A stretch of DNA of 64,000 nucleotides from Monoplex corrugatus (GCA_030674185.1 JAPXFY010000030.1:40979756-41043755), one strand, 5' to 3'. Counted from the first letter of the stretch, positions 1-10,594 are shown. The notes: generated by a model not told the origin, from the letters alone. A program made the numbers and translations.

Positions 1-49
1 TAGATTTCTTTGTTGTGTGTGTGTGTGTGTGTTGTGTGTGTGTTGTGTG

Positions 50-82
<33 letters not shown>

Positions 83-169
83 GTGTGTTGTGTGTTTCTT
101 GTGTGTGTGTGTTGTTTTATTGTATTTTGATGTTCTTTGTGTGTGTGTGTGTCTTTTATTGTGTTCTGT
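1..169. repeat. TG-rich minisatellite, left remnant
   Basis: (TG)n runs broken by short T-rich spacers, ending in the TTTTATTGTGTTCTG motif that recurs in the array at 4187-5213. It is the left part of one minisatellite that was split by the LINE insertion beginning near 170. Open frames here code only for Cys/Val and come from the repeat. Confidence 0.8.
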
Positions 170-3100
170 TGAGGTCAGGTCGGATAGATGTATCCGCTAC
201 TGGTAACCTGGAACCCAGTACTACCTGTCACAGGATCGAATTGCTGGCGACTAAACCAGCAACCCCACCAGTCCTCTCAGGAGGATGGTGAGGAGGGTGG
301 CCAGAAACCCTGGTGGAAATAAATTAGATCCATCAAAGGGCGCCAGCTCTGGAGAGCTACCCGCGGCCATCTAGCTAAGGGAGTAAACCCTGACAGTAAA
401 TCCGGTGTGGGGCCCCTAAGGCGGTTGGATGGCAAACTTTGTCACTTTCCGGCAGCTCCTGCGGCCGCGTTGGCACCAAAACGTAACAGCCCTGCTGTTC
501 CTTTGGATCTGTCAGCGAGGTGGAGAGGGGGGACAAGTTGCATGGGCAACAGCCTGTCTTCCATATTACACTGCCCAGGCTTACATCCGTCCATTCATCC
601 ACAAACACTCTACACCTACGACCTGGAGAGAACACTCCAGCCTCGCTACTAACACTAGTGTCGGCACAACACGGGAAGCAACAGATACCGGTGATAAGTC
701 ATTGCTCAACTGGCGTAGAGCTGACGCCAGGGGTTGCTTTTGACGGTGGGAGAGACCTTCGTGTCTTACTGGACAGCTACCGCCCGCCTAAGCTGGGCAG
801 CCCCCAGCCAGTTAGGTGCTGTCCCGCCACGACCTGCCTTCTTCATTGGGTGCATGAAGATTAGGAGAAAATCTGACAAGCAGGTCGTTAATTACCGCAC
901 CAAACAAAAAGAAAAATTCAAATTCAAGAAACGGATCAGGAAAAGGATCAGCAGTGAAACTGGGCTGTTGGAATGTCCGAACAATGATGCCTGGGCTCTC
1001 CCAAGATCTGCAAGACATCAGCGACGCCAGAAAAACCGCCGTCATAAACAGCGAACTAAAGAGGCTCAATGTGGACATTGCCACTCTGCAGGAAACACGG
1101 CTGGCTGACTCAGGAACACTAAAGGAAAGGGACTACACCTTCTTCTGGCAAGGAAAGAGTTCTGATGCCCCAAGAGAGCACGGAGTAGGCTTTGCAGTAA
1201 GGAACAGCCTGCTGAACATGATTGAACCAGGCAGCGGCGGTTCAGAACGACTCTTGACTCTCCGCCTCAACACCACCGAAAGCTATGTCATTCTCATCAG
1301 CGTTTATGCCCCAACTCTGTCCGCCTCTCCAGACACCAAGGATGAGTTCTACGAAAATCTTGCATCATCCATAAGGAACATCCCCAGGACAGAACAACTT
1401 GTTCTCCTTGGCGACTTCAACGCCAGAGTGGGTGCAGACAATGACTCATGGCCCTTCTGCCTCGGTTCCTTTGGAGTGGGGAAAATGAATGAGAATGGAC
1501 AGCGACTGCTTGAGTTTTGCGCCTGCCATGAACTGTGCATCGCTAACTCCTTCTTCAAGACGAAGCCTCAGCACAAAGTCTCCTGGAGGCATCCCCGCTC
1601 AAAACATTGGCACCAACTGGATTTGATCCTAGTAAGACGTGCCGCTATCAAAAACGTTCTCCACACTCGCTCTTATCACAGCGCAGACTGCGACACAGAC
1701 CACTCTCTGGCATGTTGCAAGATCAGGCTACAACCAAAGAAGTTCCACTGCTCAAAGAAACAAGGGAACCCTCGCATTGACGTCAGCAAGATGTCTCAGC
1801 CAGATCTTGTAGAACAGTTCGCAGAGGCCTTTCAGAGAGAATACGATGCATTGCAGCCCAGAGACTCTGCCACTGAGAGATGGGAAACGCTACGAGACAC
1901 CATGCACCGCATTGCTATGGCCACCTTTGGGAAGAAAATTGTGAAGTCCCACGACTGGTTTGAGGCCAAATCATCAGAGATGACTCCCACTGTTGAGGCC
2001 AAGCGTGCCGCACTCACCAAGTATAAGCGGTCACCCAGTGAGAAGAACCTGCAAATCCTCAGGGCTGCCAGAAGTAAGGTTCAGCTTAACGCCAGGCGCA
2101 GCGCAAACGAGTACTGGACAGAGCTCAGCGAAGAGATACAGAGTGCTGCTGAAAGAGGCAACATCCGAGGAATGTATGATGGCATCAAGAAGGCACTGGG
2201 ACCAACACAGAGCAAGATCGCCCCCCTCAAATCCTCCACTGGGGAAGTAATCAGCAATCCTAGCCAACAGATGGAAAGATGGGCGGAACACTATTCCGAC
2301 CTCTACTCCACACAGAACATGGTGTCCCCCTTAGCCCTCGATGCCATCAAGTGCATGCCGGTAATGGAAGAACTTGACGCAGAGCCAACTGCGGACGAAC
2401 TCAGCAAGGCCATTGATAGCCTGGCATCAGGGAAGGCACCTGGCAACGACGGAATTCCCCCAGACCTCATCAAGCACTGCAAGACTTCTCTTCTGCACCC
2501 TTTGCACACAGTTCTCCGTCAGTGTTGGAATGAGGGAGCTGTACCACAGGACATGAGGGACGTCAAGATCGTCACCCTGTACAAAAACAAGGGCGAAAGG
2601 AGCGACTGCAACAACTACAGAGGTATCTCGCTCCTCAGCATTGTTGGCAAAGTCTATGCTCGGGTCCTCCTAATCCGCCTGCAGAAACTGGCTGAACGCG
2701 TCTACCCGGAATCACAGTGTGGTTTTCGAGCAGAGAGATCCACGGTAGACATGGTCTTCTCCCTTCGCCAAATCCAGGAGAAGTGCAGAGAGCAGCGGAT
2801 GCCCCTGTATGTGGCATTCATTGACCTCACCAAGGCCTTTGACCTAGTCAGCAGAGATGGCCTTTTCAGGGCTCTCCGAAAAATCGGCTGCCCCCCCAAA
2901 CTGCACAGCTTAATTGAGTCCTTCCACTCAAACATGAAAGGGATGGTGCAGTTCAACGGAAACCTCTCCAAGCCCTTCGACGTACGCAGCGGTGTGAAAC
3001 AAGGCTGCGTCCTGGCCCCAACCCTCTTTGGAATCTTCTTCGCTCTCCTCCTGAGGCATGCGTTCAGCACAGCGCAAGAAGGGATCCACCTGCGGACCAG

Positions 3101-4190
3101 ATCAGATGGCAGGCTCTTCAACCTCGCCCGCCTCAGAGCAAGGACAAAGGTCCGTGAAGCCCTCATCAGAGACATGCTATTTGCCGACGATGCCGCAGTT
3201 GTGACCCATACTCAGCGGGACTTGCAGTCACTAATGGACTGCTTCTCCCAGGCCTGCAAAGATTTTGGTCTGACCATCAGTCTTAAGAAGACAAACGTCC
3301 TGGGCCAAGACACGACGTCTCCACCAGCCATCACCATTGATGACTACGAGCTTGAAGCCATCCATCAATTCACATATCTTGGGTCCACCATCACTGATAA
3401 CCTCTCCCTTGACACAGAGGTGGACAAGAGGATCGAGAAGGCAGCCACAACACTAGCCCGCCTCACACAAAGGGTGTGGACAAATCCCAAGCTGACTACA
3501 AAGACAAAGATGGCTGTATACAACGCCTGTGTCCTCAGCACCTTGCTGTATGGCAGCGAGGCGTGGACCACGCATGCTCATCAGGAGAAAAGGCTCAATA
3601 CCTTCCACCTGAGAAGCCTACGGCGCATACTTGGCATTTCCTGGCAAGACAAGGTGACCAACACCGAAGTCCTAACCTGCGCTGGCCTCCCAACCATGCA
3701 TACCATGCTGAGACAGCATCGGCTGCGCTGGTTGGGCCACGTTCGCCGCATGGAAGATGGTCGCATCCCAAAAGACATCCTTTATGGTGAGCTTGCCACA
3801 GGGCAGAGAAACATTGGCCGCCCACAGCTGAGATACAAAGACGTTTGCAAGCGTGACATGAAGGCGCTTGAGATCAACACTGAGTCCTGGGAGGACCTCG
3901 CAGACGACCGCAACAGCTGGAGAACTACTCTCAAAAAACAGCTGCGGATTGGTGAGGACAAACTGTCAGCTGCTGCAGCAGAAAAGCGAGTTCGCAGAAA
4001 AGGGATGACAGCCAACATACCAGCATCAGCATACACATGCGACCGCTGCGACAGAGACTGCCTCTCTCGCATTGGTCTGTACAGTCACAGGCGACGCTGC
4101 TTGGACCAAGCAGACAGCCCATCTAGACATTAGAACGGATGTACTGTGTCCATGGTCAGTCATGACCGAAGGAGGCCTACTACTAGTAAG
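170..4190 (+). mobile_element. Near full-length non-LTR retrotransposon (LINE) with endonuclease and RT
   Basis: About 0.7 kb of 5' leader precedes one long frame with an APE-type endonuclease, a reverse transcriptase and a C-terminal zinc finger. A short 3' UTR ends near 4187. On both sides lies the same TG minisatellite (TTTATTGTGTTCT before, AGTAAGATTTCTG after), so the element sits inside a former continuous array. I see no poly(A) tail and no convincing target duplication. The layout resembles I-group elements of the Nimb type; the clade is a guess. Related remnants occur at 35480-35745. Confidence 0.88.
954..4133 (+). CDS. LINE ORF2-like polyprotein: endonuclease, reverse transcriptase, zinc finger
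   Basis: The enzyme would nick genomic DNA and copy its own RNA by target-primed reverse transcription. The endonuclease domain opens at once (WNVRT, residues 6-10). It carries LQETR near residue 45, LLGDFNARVG near 150 and a TDHSL motif near 245, the usual catalytic set of exonuclease/endonuclease/phosphatase folds. RT blocks follow: NNYRGISLLS, GFRAERSTVD, AFIDLTKAFD, GVKQGCVLAPTLFG and the catalytic FADD box at residues 743-746. Residues about 1027-1050 form a Cys/His finger (CDRC...H...C). There is no internal stop or frameshift in 1059 codons. The start is uncertain: 954 is GTG, the frame is open from 858, and the first in-frame ATG (984) already falls inside the endonuclease domain. The true N-terminus is therefore upstream or depends on an unusual start. 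Confidence 0.88.
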   Translation: MKLGCWNVRTMMPGLSQDLQDISDARKTAVINSELKRLNVDIATLQETRLADSGTLKERDYTFFWQGKSSDAPREHGVGFAVRNSLLNMIEPGSGGSERLLTLRLNTTESYVILISVYAPTLSASPDTKDEFYENLASSIRNIPRTEQLVLLGDFNARVGADNDSWPFCLGSFGVGKMNENGQRLLEFCACHELCIANSFFKTKPQHKVSWRHPRSKHWHQLDLILVRRAAIKNVLHTRSYHSADCDTDHSLACCKIRLQPKKFHCSKKQGNPRIDVSKMSQPDLVEQFAEAFQREYDALQPRDSATERWETLRDTMHRIAMATFGKKIVKSHDWFEAKSSEMTPTVEAKRAALTKYKRSPSEKNLQILRAARSKVQLNARRSANEYWTELSEEIQSAAERGNIRGMYDGIKKALGPTQSKIAPLKSSTGEVISNPSQQMERWAEHYSDLYSTQNMVSPLALDAIKCMPVMEELDAEPTADELSKAIDSLASGKAPGNDGIPPDLIKHCKTSLLHPLHTVLRQCWNEGAVPQDMRDVKIVTLYKNKGERSDCNNYRGISLLSIVGKVYARVLLIRLQKLAERVYPESQCGFRAERSTVDMVFSLRQIQEKCREQRMPLYVAFIDLTKAFDLVSRDGLFRALRKIGCPPKLHSLIESFHSNMKGMVQFNGNLSKPFDVRSGVKQGCVLAPTLFGIFFALLLRHAFSTAQEGIHLRTRSDGRLFNLARLRARTKVREALIRDMLFADDAAVVTHTQRDLQSLMDCFSQACKDFGLTISLKKTNVLGQDTTSPPAITIDDYELEAIHQFTYLGSTITDNLSLDTEVDKRIEKAATTLARLTQRVWTNPKLTTKTKMAVYNACVLSTLLYGSEAWTTHAHQEKRLNTFHLRSLRRILGISWQDKVTNTEVLTCAGLPTMHTMLRQHRLRWLGHVRRMEDGRIPKDILYGELATGQRNIGRPQLRYKDVCKRDMKALEINTESWEDLADDRNSWRTTLKKQLRIGEDKLSAAAAEKRVRRKGMTANIPASAYTCDRCDRDCLSRIGLYSHRRRCLDQADSPSRH

Positions 4191-4191
4191 A

Positions 4192-4275
<84 letters not shown>

Positions 4276-5213
4276 TTTATTGTGTTCTATAGTAAGATTT
4301 CTGTGTGTGTGTTTGTGTGTGTGTCTTTATTGTGTTCTGTAGTATGATTTCTGTGTGTGTGTGTGTGTGTGTGTCTTTATTGTGTTCTATAGTAAGATTT
4401 CTGTGTGTGTGTTTGTGTGTGTGTCTTTATTGTGTTCTATAGTATGATTTCTGTGGTGTGTGTGTGTGTGTATCTTTATTGTGTTCTATAGTAGGATTTC
4501 TGTGTGTGTGTGTGTGTGTCTTTATTGTGTTCTATAGTAAGATTTATGTGTGTGTGTGTGTGTGTGTGTCTTTATTGTGTTCTATAGTAAGATTTATGTG
4601 TGTTTGTGTGCGTGTCTTTATTGTGTTCTATAGTAAGATTCATGTGTGTGTGTTTGTGTGTGTGTCTTTATTGTGTTCTGTAGTATGATTTCTGTGTGTG
4701 TGTGTGTGTGTGTGTGTCTTTATTGTGTTCTATAGTAAGATTTCTGTGTGTGTGTTTGTGTGTGTGTCTTTATTGTGTTCTATAGTATGATTTCTGTGTG
4801 TGTGTGTGTGTGTGTCTTTATTGTGTTCTATAGTAGGATTTCTGTGTGTGTGTGTGTGTCTTTATTGTGTTCTATAGTAAGATTTATGTGTGTTTGTGTG
4901 CGTGTGTCTTTATTGTGTTCTATAGTAAGATTTATGTGTGTGTGTGTGTGTGTGTCTTTATTGTGTTCTATAGTAAGATTTATGTGTGTTTGTGTGCGTG
5001 TCTTTATTGTGTTCTATAGTAAGATTTATGTGTGTGTGTGCATGTCTTCATTGTGTTCTATAGTATGATTTCTGAGTGTGTGCGTGTCTTTATTGTGTTC
5101 TATAGTAAGATTTCTGTGTGTGTGTGCGTGTCTTTATTGTGTTCTATAGTAAGATTTCTGTGTGTGTGTTTGTGTGCGTGTCTTTATTGTGTTCTGTAGT
5201 ATGATTTCTGAGT
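4187..5213. repeat. Compound minisatellite: (TG)n plus a 30-bp spacer
   Basis: About 18 units, each a (TG)n tract of variable length followed by TCTTTATTGTGTTCTATAGT and AAGATTTCTG (or AAGATTTATG, ATGATTTCTG). Unit length varies with the TG tract, about 45-95 bp. Scattered GTTTG and GCG interruptions mark subfamilies. The array resumes at 5864 after a retroelement insertion. Confidence 0.9.
5202..5213. repeat. Target-site duplication, left copy
   Basis: TGATTTCTGAGT occurs immediately left of the retroelement and again at 5864-5875 immediately right of it. This is a perfect 12-bp duplication, as expected from target-primed reverse transcription. Confidence 0.85.
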
Positions 5214-5863
5214 CATCATCATCAGGTGCCCTGCCGCATGGCGTTGGCGACCATGGGCCTCCATCCATCTCTATCTCTCGTTGCCCCTAGTTGCCCCTAG
5301 CATCTCCCCCACCCTCCTCATGGGTCTACCTGGTGCTCTCTTTCCCTCCAGCTTTCCCGTTGTGACCAGGTGCTCCAAATCCCCCTTCCTCATAAAATGG
5401 CCTATAAAAGTTGCCTGTCTTTTCCTAATCTTCCTTATGAGTGATCTACTTGTGTCTGCCTCCATCAAGACTGTCTCGTTTGTTTTCTTTGCTGTCCATG
5501 GAACTCTCAACATTCTTCTGAGAAACCACATCTCGGCTGCCTCAATCTTGCTCTGGCTTTGCTTGCTGACTGTCCACGCCTTGCATCCGTACAACAGTAT
5601 TGGTTCTATATAACATTCAAGGACTCTCTTTCTGATCTTAATTGATAGGCATTTGTTGGTAAGAATGCTTGTCATCTTCTTGAATGCTGTTTTGGCTTGG
5701 CCGATTCTGCCAGCTATTTCCGATGTGCATCTGCCGTCTGATGAAATGACCGTTCCCAGGTATTTGAACTTATCAACCTGTGTCAAGGTTGTGCCATGTG
5801 CTGTTATTTTGCATGAGGGGATTTCATGTTTTTTACTGATCACCATGACTTCAGTCTTCCTGC
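5214..5863 (-). mobile_element. 5'-truncated LINE (RT 3' end) with GAT-repeat tail
   Basis: Read on the minus strand, this is the last ~200 codons of an RT protein and a short 3' end that finishes in (GATGAT)n. It shows KFKYLGTVISSDGR, IEPILLYGCKAW, FLRRMLRVPW and GHFMRKGDLEHLVTTGK. The family recurs at 11594, 19695, 20489, 23773, 31506, 33960, 41031 and 63027. A 12-bp target duplication flanks it. The copy lacks about 50 bp near the 3' end (between GKRAPGRP and RRVGEMLGA) compared with its relatives. Clade not assigned; it resembles the endonuclease-RT proteins often annotated in marine invertebrates. Confidence 0.9.
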
Positions 5864-5875
5864 TGATTTCTGAGT

Positions 5876-5902
5876 GTGTGTCTTTATTCTGCTCTATAGT
5901 AA

Positions 5903-5986
<84 letters not shown>

Positions 5987-5989
5987 GTC

Positions 5990-6063
<74 letters not shown>

Positions 6064-6070
6064 TGTTGTG
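5876..6070. repeat. Continuation of minisatellite with (TC)n and (TG)n tracts
   Basis: After one more TCTTTATT...TATAGTAAGGTTTC unit comes a (TC)n run of about 77 bp (5908-5983), then TGTCTG and a (TG)n run of about 70 bp. On the minus strand this gives His/Thr- and Arg/Glu-repeat open frames without meaning. Confidence 0.9.
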
Positions 6071-6424
6071 TTCTGTAGTAAGATTTTTCTCTGTGTGTGT
6101 CTTTCTTCAAGTATTCTCAAGATCACTGAGAATTTGTGGTGCAGTGTGGGAATGTTTCAGTTTCCAGATATAAACTGATAAAGGAGTATGAGTTTGGTAT
6201 GAAGAAGCTGACCTAAATAAGGCTTGATGTGCATCAAGGACAGTAGTAGGCTGTCACAACAGCGAAAAGTATATTACGTGTTGTCAGAAGTTCTTGAATA
6301 TGCTCTTCACACATCTTCCTCCAAAAGTACTGGGTAAAGGCTGTCCATATAGCGCATGTTTACCTTGACCTCGGAGCTCTAGTTCCAAACTTCGGGATTT
6401 GCGATTCCTCCCCACAGTCCACAG
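6071..6424. other. Non-repetitive spacer, no gene seen
   Basis: Mixed-composition DNA lacking a recognisable reading frame, element terminus or exon. It presumably belongs to the intron upstream of the first cyclase exon in the window. Confidence 0.5.
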
Positions 6425-6957
6425 GTCTGACCACACCCTGGTGAAGATTTACGTCTGACCAAACCCTGGTGAAGATTTACGTCTGACCAAACCCTGGTGA
6501 AGATTTACGTCTGACCAAACCCTGGTGAAGATTTACGTCTGACCACACCCTGGTGAAGATTTACGTCTGACCAAACCCTGGTGAAAATTTACGTCTGACC
6601 ACACCCTGGTGAAGATTTACGTCTGACCACACCCTGGTGAAGATTTACGTCTGACCACACCCTGGTGAAGATTTACGTCTGACCACACCCTGGTGAAGAT
6701 TTACGTCTGACCACACCCTGGTGAAGATTTACGTCTGACCACACCCTGGTGAAGATTTACGTCTGACCAAACCGTGGTGAAGATTTACGTCTGACCAAAC
6801 CCTGGTGAAGATTTACGTCTGACCACACCCTGGTGAAGATTTACGTCTGACCAAACCCTGGTGAAGATTTACGTCTGACCACACCCTGGTGAAGATTTAC
6901 GTCTGACCACACCCTGGTGAAGATTTACGTCTGACCACACCCTGGTGAAGATTTACG
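6425..6957. repeat. 28-bp minisatellite, about 19 units
   Basis: Unit TCTGACCACACCCTGGTGAA + GATTTACG repeated head to tail at a strict 28-bp period (6426, 6454, ...). The main variation is CCACACC against CCAAACC. There are no spacers, so it is not a CRISPR array. Confidence 0.95.
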
Positions 6958-7017
6958 TGTAATGAGCTGAGAAAATATTGTTCACACATTTTTGTCACAG
7001 ACGGACAGACAGGTAGT

Positions 7018-7146
7018 CAAACGCACACACACACTCACACACGCACATACGCACGCAAGATTGCACGCACACGCACACACACACACATATAAACACACGT
7101 GAGCGCACACACACACACACACACGCACGCATACATACATACACAC
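7018..7146. repeat. CA-rich microsatellite
   Basis: Interrupted (CA)n with GCAC, GCAT and ACAT variants. Confidence 0.85.
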
Positions 7147-7330
7147 AACCCTGAGCAAACTGATGAAACGTAATCGTTCTAATGTTCTGCCTGTTTTTAC
7201 TTGTTCGTTAAATTGTTTGATGTTACCTTATATGATATAATGTCTTCATGATTTCATAGATTCATTCACCCCATAGACACCTCTTTTATATTTTTTTTTT
7301 TCGTCTAAAAGCACGTATATGAATAGACTT
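7147..7330 (+). repeat. Dispersed repeat, inverted relative to a copy at 30660-30870
   Basis: The segment containing TTGTTCGTTAAATTGTTTGA, ATGTTACCTTA, TCATGATTTCATAGATTCATT and TTCGTCTAAAAGCACGTAT matches, as reverse complement, the segment at 30660-30870. Both copies lie beside CA/TG repeats. No protein motif is visible. The family is unknown to me. Confidence 0.6.
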
Positions 7331-7347
7331 TAAAAGAAATAACAAAC

Positions 7348-7492
<145 letters not shown>

Positions 7493-7534
7493 CCCACCCA
7501 CCGTCCACTACCCACCTTTCACATTGTTTTCCAG

Positions 7535-7687
7535 ATTTACTATGGGTGGCTCCAGAACTGCTTCGCTTGGGCGAGTTCCCTCCAAGACCCACAAAGAAGG
7601 CGGATGTGTATGCTTTTGCCATCATCATGCATGAGATACTCAGCATAGGTCAACCTTTTGGACTGACCAATAATGATGACCCTGAAG
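7535..7687 (+). CDS. Guanylate cyclase exon 1 of window: kinase-homology domain
   Basis: Acceptor TTTTCCAG|AT and donor GAAG|GTATCC. The first two bases complete an upstream codon. The peptide begins LLWVAPELLR, continues through KKADVYAFAIIMHEIL and ends PFGLTNNDDPE. This matches the APE region and following helix of the kinase-homology domain of receptor guanylate cyclases. That domain is normally a pseudokinase that binds ATP and relays the ligand signal to the cyclase domain. The exon ends in phase 1; its last G plus AA of exon 2 makes the Glu of DDPEEIL. The 3' ~60 bp of this exon have been copied eleven times downstream (7797-9740). Confidence 0.93.
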
Positions 7688-7796
7688 GTATCCTTATTGT
7701 TGTTGTTGTTATTTGTTGTTGTTGTTCCTATTGTTGTTGTTGTTGTTGTTGCTATTGTTGTTTGTTGATGTCGTTGTTGTTGTTGTCGTTGTTGTT

Positions 7797-9740
7797 GATG
7801 CATGAGATACTCAGCAGAGTCAACCTTTTGGACTGACCAATGATGATGACCCTGAAGGTATCCTTATTGTTGTTGTTGTTATTTGTTGTTGTTGTTCCTA
7901 TTGTTGTTGTTGTTGCTATTGTTGTTTGTTGATGTCGTTGTTGTTGTTGTCGTTGTTGTTGATGCATGAGATACTCAGCAGAGTCAACCTTTTGGACTGA
8001 CCAATGATGATGACCCTGAAGGTATCCTTATTGTTGTTGTTGTTATTTGTTGTTGTTGTTCCTATTGTTGTTGTTGTTGCTATTGTTGTTTGTTGATGTC
8101 GTTGTTGTTGTTGTCGTTGTTGTTGATGCATGAGATACTCAGCAGAGTCAACCTTTTGGACTGACCAATGATGATGACCCTGAAGGATCCTTCTTGTTGT
8201 TGTTTGTTGTTATTGTTGTTGTTTGATGTTGTTGTTGTTGTTATTGTTGTTGTCGTCGTTGTTGTTGTCGTAGTTGTTGTTGTCGTCGTCATCGTTGTTG
8301 TTGTTGATGATGATGCATGAAAAACTCAGCAGGTGTCAACCTTTTGGACTGACCAATGATGATGACCCTGAAGGCACCCTTGTTGTTGTTGTTGTGTGTT
8401 GTTGTTGTTGTTGTTTTTGTTATAGTTGTTGTGTGTTGTTGTTGTTGTTTGTTGTTATTGTTGTTGTTTGATGTTGTTGTTGTTATTGTTGTTGTCGTCG
8501 TTGTTGTTGTCGTTGCTGTTGTTGTTGTCGTTGTCGTTATCTTTGTTGTTGTCGTTGTTGTTGTCGTAGTTGTTGTTGTCGTCGTCATCGTTGTTGTTGT
8601 TGTTGTTGATGATGATGCATGAAAAACTCAGCAGGTGTCAACCTTTTGGACTGACCAATGATGATGACCCTGAAGGCACCCTTGTGTTGTTGTTGTTTTG
8701 TTGCTGTTGTTGTTTGTTGTTTGTTGTTGTTGATGCCTGAGGTACTCAGCAGGTGTCAATCTTTTGGACTGACCAATGATGATGACCCTGAAGGCACCCT
8801 TGTTGTTGTTGTTGTTGTTTGTTGTTGTTGTTGTTGATGCCTGAGGTACTCAGCAGGTGTCAATCTTTTGGACTGACCAATGATGATGACCCTGAAGGCA
8901 CCCTTGTTGTTGTTGTTGTTGTTTGTTGTTGTTGTTGTTGATGCCTGAGGTACTCAGCAGGTGTCAATCTTTTGGACTGACCAATGATGATGACCCTGAA
9001 GGCACCCGTGTTGTTGTTGTTGTTGTTTGTTGTTGCTGTTGTTGTTGTTGTGTGTTGTTGTTGTTGTTTGTTCTTGTTGTTGTTGTTGTTGTTGTTGATG
9101 CCTGAGGTACTCAGCAGTGTCAACCTTTTGGACTGACCAATGATGATGACCCTGAAGGCACCCTTGTTGTTGTTGTTCTCGTTGTCGTTGTTATTGTTGT
9201 TGTTGTTGTTGTCGTCGTCGTTGTTGTTGTTGTTGTTCTCGTTGTCGTTGTTATTGTTGTTGTTGTTGTTGTTTGTTGTTGCTGTTGTGTGTTGTTGTTG
9301 TTGTTTGTTCTTGTTGTTGTTGTTGTTGTTGTTGATGCCTGAGGTACTCAGCAGGTGTCAACCTTTTGGACTGACCAATGATGATGACCCTGAAGGCACC
9401 CTTGTTGTTGTTGTTCTCGTTGTCGTTGTTATTGTTGTTGTTGTTGTTGTCGTCGTCGTTGTTGTTGTTGTTGTTCTCGTTGTCGTTGTTATTGTTGTTG
9501 TTGTTGTTGTCGTCGTCGTTGTTGTTGTTGTTCTCGTTGTCGTTGTTGTTGTTGTTCTCGTTGTTGTTGTTGTCGTCGTTGCTGTTGTCGTTGTTGTTGT
9601 TGTCGTCGTTGTTGTTGTTGTTGTTCTCGTTGTCGTTGTTGTTGTTGTTTGTTGTTGCTGTTGTTGTTGTTGATGCCTGAGGTACTCAGCAGGTGTCAAC
9701 CTTTTGGACTGACCAATGATGATGACCCTGAAGGCACCCG
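7797..9740 (+). repeat. Tandem array of 11 partial copies of exon 1's 3' end
   Basis: Copies of the last ~60 bp of exon 1 (GAGATACTCAGC...TTTTGGACTGACC...GACCCTGAAGG) start near 7797, 7961, 8125, 8312, 8614, 8732, 8836, 8940, 9097, 9334 and 9672, separated by TTG-rich DNA. Spacing is 164 bp for the first three and 104 bp for copies 6-8, so whole units duplicated more than once. Copies 1 and 2 keep the GTATCC donor; copy 3 has GGATCC and copies 4-11 have GGCACC, so the donor is lost. Copies 1-3 and 9 carry a 1-base deletion that breaks the frame. Copies 4-8, 10 and 11 still encode LSRCQ(P/S)FGLTNDDDPEG-like peptides. No copy includes the exon's 5' half or its real acceptor, so these are pseudo-exons. 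Confidence 0.93.
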
Positions 9741-10452
9741 TGTTGTTGTTGTTGTTGTTTGTTTGTTGCTGTTGTTGTTGTGTGTTGTTGTTGTTGTGTG
9801 TTGTTGTTGTTGTGTGTTGTTGTTGTGTGTGTTGTTTTTGTTGTTTGTGTGTTGTTGTTGTGTGTTGTTGTTGTTGTTGGTTGTTGTTGTTGTGTGTGTG
9901 TTGTTGTTGTGTTGTTGTTGTGTTGTTTGTTGTGTTGTTGTTGTTGTTTGTTGTTGTTTGTGTTGTTGTGTGTGTGTTGTTGTTGTTGTTGTTGTTTGTG
10001 TTGTGTGTTTTGTTGTTGTTGTTGTGTGTTGTTGTTGTTGTTGTTGTGTGTTTGGGTTGTTTTGTGTTTGTTGTTTGTTGTTGTGTTGTTGTGTGTTGTT
10101 GTTTGTGTGTTGTTTGTTTGTTGTTGGTGTTTGTTGTTGTTTTGTGTGTGTGGTGGTTTGTTGTTGTGTTGTTTGTGTGTTGTTGTTGTGTGTGTTGTTG
10201 TTGTTGTTGTGTTGTGTGTTTTTTGTTGTTGTTGTTGTTGTGTGTTGTTGTGTGTTGTTGTTGTGTGTTTTGTTGTTGTGTTGTTGTTGTGTGTGTGTTG
10301 TTGTTGTGTTGTTGTGTGTTGTTGTTGTTGTGTGTTGTTGTGTGTTGTTTGGTTCTTGTTGTTGTTGTTGTTGTTGTTTGTTGTTGTTGTGTTTGTTGTT
10401 GTTGTGTGTTGTTGTGTGTTGTTGTTGTGTTGTTGTTGTTGTTGTGTCGTGT

Positions 10453-10486
<34 letters not shown>

Positions 10487-10563
10487 GGTATGTTGTTGTT
10501 GTTGTGTGTTGTTGTTGTCGTTTGTGTTGTTGTTGTCGTTGTTGTTGTGTCTGTTGTTGTTGT

Positions 10564-10594
<31 letters not shown>

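Noticed and set aside
5271..6110. A single 279-codon gene on the minus strand
   Set aside because: The N-terminal ~80 codons are translated microsatellite; only the part up to 5863 is LINE RT.
6425..6957. CRISPR-like regular 28-bp repeats
   Set aside because: Repeats are contiguous without spacers, in a eukaryotic intron.
7797..9740. Genuine alternative exons in the cyclase
   Set aside because: Copies lack the exon's 5' half and acceptor; four have a frame-breaking deletion and nine have lost the GT donor. Kept as pseudo-exons and reported as a finding.
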